This document shows, in pieces, positions 62,121-64,000 of a DNA stretch of 64,000 nt (within the stretch, counting starts at the first letter, position 1; each line of letters begins with the position of its first letter). This stretch comes from Flavobacteriaceae bacterium (GTDB taxonomy: Bacteria; Bacteroidota; Bacteroidia; Flavobacteriales; Flavobacteriaceae). Made by a program: the position numbers and the translations under genes. The stretch spans positions 1 through 64,000 of the forward strand of contig JALRBW010000006.1 in assembly GCA_023257625.1 (NCBI GenBank), given 5' to 3'. A model generated the notes under the pieces. The model was not told the DNA's origin and did not search any database. It worked only from the letters and a program-made list of their open reading frames with translations.

Positions 62121-64000
62121 TCAATCACTTGTTTTTGTCTTTTTTGCAGCTACTATTTTTTCATCATTAGTTTGATAAGGTCTTTTGCCCAGTATTTGTT
62201 CTAAATCATCTTTAAAAATAACCTCTTTTTCTAAAAGACGATCTGCTAAAAGCATTAATTTTTCTTTTGATGTTTTTAAAATATCAATGGCTCTTTTGTA
62301 TTGGTTTTCTATGATTTGAGAAATTTCATGATCAATTTTTTGTGCTGTATTTTCTGAATAAGGTTTTGTAAAGTTATATTCTGATTGACCAGTAGAGTCA
62401 TAATAAGTTATATTACCAATTGCGTCATTTAGACCGTAAACAGAAACCATTGCTTTAGCTTGTCGGGTTACTTTTTCTAAATCACTTAATGCACCTGTTG
62501 AAATTTTATTGAACACAACTTTTTCAGCGGCTCTTCCTCCAAGGGTAGCACACATTTCATCTAACATTTGTTCAGTTCTCACAATTTGGCGCTCTTCAGG
62601 CAAATACCATGCGGCTCCTAATGATTGGCCTCGAGGAACAATAGTTACTTTTACTAATGGTGCAGCATGTTCTAGTAACCAACTTACAATTGCGTGGCCT
62701 GCTTCATGAATGGCAATAGTTTTCTTTTCCTCAGGAGTAATAATTTTATTTTTCTTTTCTAACCCACCTACAATACGATCTACAGCATTTAGGAAGTCTT
62801 GTTTACCTACCGTTTTTTTATTTTTTCGCGCGGCAATTAGCGCAGCTTCATTACACACATTCGCTATGTCTGCTCCAGAAAATCCAGGGGTTTGTCTGGC
62901 AAGAAAATCGATGTCAATGGTTTTTATCACTTTAATGGGATTAAGGTGAACCTTAAAAATTTCTCTTCGTTCATTTAAGTCAGGTAAATCCACATAAATT
63001 TGACGGTCAAATCGTCCGGCGCGCATCAAGGCTTTATCTAACACATCGGCACGATTGGTTGCAGCAATTACAATCACGTTGGTATTTGTGCCAAAACCAT
63101 CCATTTCTGTCAATAATTGATTAAGTGTATTTTCACGTTCATCATTAGAGCCCGTAATATTACTTTTACCACGTGCTCTTCCAATTGCATCAATTTCATC
63201 AATAAAAATGATGGCGGGTGATTTGTCTTTTGCTTGTTTGAAAAGATCCCTAACACGTGATGCTCCGACACCAACAAACATTTCAACAAAATCTGAACCT
63301 GATAAAGAGAAAAAAGGAACTTTAGCCTCTCCAGCTACAGCTTTAGCTAATAGCGTTTTTCCAGTACCAGGAGGCCCTACTAAAAGGGCTCCTTTGGGAA
63401 TTTTTCCGCCTAATACTGTATATTTTTTTGGATTTTTTAGAAAGTCAACAATTTCTTGAATTTCTTCCTTAGCACCTTCTAATCCAGCAACATCATTAAA
63501 ATTAACTTTTACATCGGTGTTTTTATCAAACAGTTTAGCTTTTGACTTGCCAATGTTGAAAATCTGACCACCAGCACCACTGGCGCCACCCCCAGACATT
63601 CTGCGCATTAAAAAAATCCATACTCCAATAATTATTATGATGGGTAAAAATCCAATTAGGGCATCCATCCATCGATTTTCAACGGTTACAAATTCTAGTC
63701 GGAAATTAACTCCTTCCCGACGTGCTTGTTCTAATTTTTCTTCAAATAATTCTAAACTTCCCACTTCAAATTGATAGTGAGGACCAGCAGTGTTTTCTTG
63801 TCCTAGAAAATTGGTTGAACGCACCGTCTTGTGCTCACTTTTTTCAAGGGCTTCGGGAGTAAGGGTTACCCGTACACTACTCTTGTTTCGTATTACAATA
63901 ACCTCACTGACATCACCAGCGTTAAGAAATTTTTCAAAATTGGAAATATTTGTTTTGCTAGCCGTTTGCCAATTGCTATTTCCTCCAAATAGACTCATAC
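62121..64000 (-). CDS. ftsH: ATP-dependent zinc metalloprotease FtsH (start outside window)
   Basis: FtsH is a membrane-anchored AAA+ protease that degrades misfolded membrane proteins and regulators. The frame runs open to the right edge. The ATG at 63998 is internal, because the first membrane helix that precedes this region in flavobacterial FtsH is missing. Visible are the periplasmic domain, the second membrane helix ([20 protein letters not shown]), Walker [15 protein letters not shown], Walker [16 protein letters not shown], and the second-region-of-homology [20 protein letters not shown]. The zinc site is [16 protein letters not shown], with a C-terminal helical domain. It is first in the order ftsH-LUD-cdsA-psd. 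Confidence 0.96.
   Translation of the reverse strand, partial: MSLFGGNSNWQTASKTNISNFEKFLNAGDVSEVIVIRNKSSVRVTLTPEALEKSEHKTVRSTNFLGQENTAGPHYQFEVGSLELFEEKLEQARREGVNFRLEFVTVENRWMDALIGFLPIIIIIGVWIFLMRRMSGGGASGAGGQIFNIGKSKAKLFDKNTDVKVNFNDVAGLEGAKEEIQEIVDFLKNPKKYTVLGGKIPKGALLVGPPGTGKTLLAKAVAGEAKVPFFSLSGSDFVEMFVGVGASRVRDLFKQAKDKSPAIIFIDEIDAIGRARGKSNITGSNDERENTLNQLLTEMDGFGTNTNVIVIAATNRADVLDKALMRAGRFDRQIYVDLPDLNERREIFKVHLNPIKVIKTIDIDFLARQTPGFSGADIANVCNEAALIAARKNKKTVGKQDFLNAVDRIVGGLEKKNKIITPEEKKTIAIHEAGHAIVSWLLEHAAPLVKVTIVPRGQSLGAAWYLPEERQIVRTEQMLDEMCATLGGRAAEKVVFNKISTGALSDLEKVTRQAKAMVSVYGLNDAIGNITYYDSTGQSEYNFTKPYSENTAQKIDHEISQIIENQYKRAIDILKTSKEKLMLLADRLLEKEVIFKDDLEQILGKRPYQTNDEKIVAAKKTKTSD

Noticed and set aside
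62119-62124. TTG at 62124 as the start of the LUD gene
   Set aside because: It overlaps the ftsH stop and adds only two residues; ATG 62118 or 62112 is more likely.
63996-63998. ATG at 63998 as the start of ftsH
   Set aside because: The first membrane helix and the start of the periplasmic domain would be missing, and the frame stays open to the edge; the gene continues outside.
1-64000. CRISPR arrays, insertion sequences, prophage or tRNA-borne islands
   Set aside because: No spaced repeats, transposase or integrase genes, or tRNA cloverleaf sequences were found; gene content is core metabolism throughout.

Overview
The window reads as chromosome of a member of the Flavobacteriaceae (Bacteroidota). 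It is AT-rich and almost fully coding. Gene starts generally lack Shine-Dalgarno sequences, and several are preceded by the Bacteroidota promoter form TTTG-N18/19-TAnnTTTG. Lineage markers are a GldA-type ABC ATPase, a type IX secretion plug protein, a split methionine synthase, a DAHP synthase-chorismate mutase fusion, and the gene order ftsH-LUD-cdsA-psd. A complete Na+-translocating NADH:quinone reductase and a pyrophosphatase with the K+-dependent signature suggest a sodium-using, probably marine cell. I see no prophage, insertion sequence, CRISPR array, rRNA or tRNA.

Layout. 1-4858: a DUF885 protein (cut by the edge) with a D-aminoacylase-like lipoprotein, a bestrophin-like membrane protein, a secreted CotH-like protein and alkaline phosphatase. 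4900-7986: a small surface-polysaccharide locus (Stealth phosphotransferase, glycosyltransferase, sugar aminotransferase). 8044-17549: a secreted amidohydrolase, fabD-folA, a class V aminotransferase, thyA, a bifunctional-nuclease-type protein, pdhB, hppA and a deoxynucleoside kinase. folA, thyA and the kinase all serve dTMP/dNTP supply. 17681-27573: a methionine/SAM operon, metK-metY-metX-osmC-metZ-metH(N)-metH(C)-metF, behind a strong promoter and a SAM-II-type riboswitch candidate. 27561-30522: gldA, an EamA permease and a DUF819 permease on the minus strand. 30642-35357: an aromatic amino acid operon, pheA-aminotransferase-tyrA-DAHP synthase/chorismate mutase-DUF975, behind a Phe/Tyr leader-peptide attenuator. 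35395-41778: aspartate aminotransferase, fatty acid desaturase, rsmG, pruA, apaG and the T9SS plug. 41949-49270: nqrABCDEF, a small conserved gene and apbE, whose product attaches FMN to NqrB and NqrC. 49260-57124: a methyltransferase, map, a thioredoxin-like lipoprotein, gpmI, rsgA, dtd, murB, an aminotransferase and a DUF1573 protein. 57238-64000: valS, psd, cdsA, a LUD protein and ftsH (cut by the right edge).

The most notable content is regulatory. The two amino-acid operons each carry a self-contained RNA switch readable from sequence. Upstream of pheA there is a 22-codon leader peptide with nine Phe/Tyr codons in an eleven-codon run, a terminator, and a mutually exclusive antiterminator whose 5' arm overlaps the leader stop codon. 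Upstream of metK there is a SAM-II-like pseudoknot whose conserved loop can instead form a perfect 10-bp helix with sequence just before the metK start.
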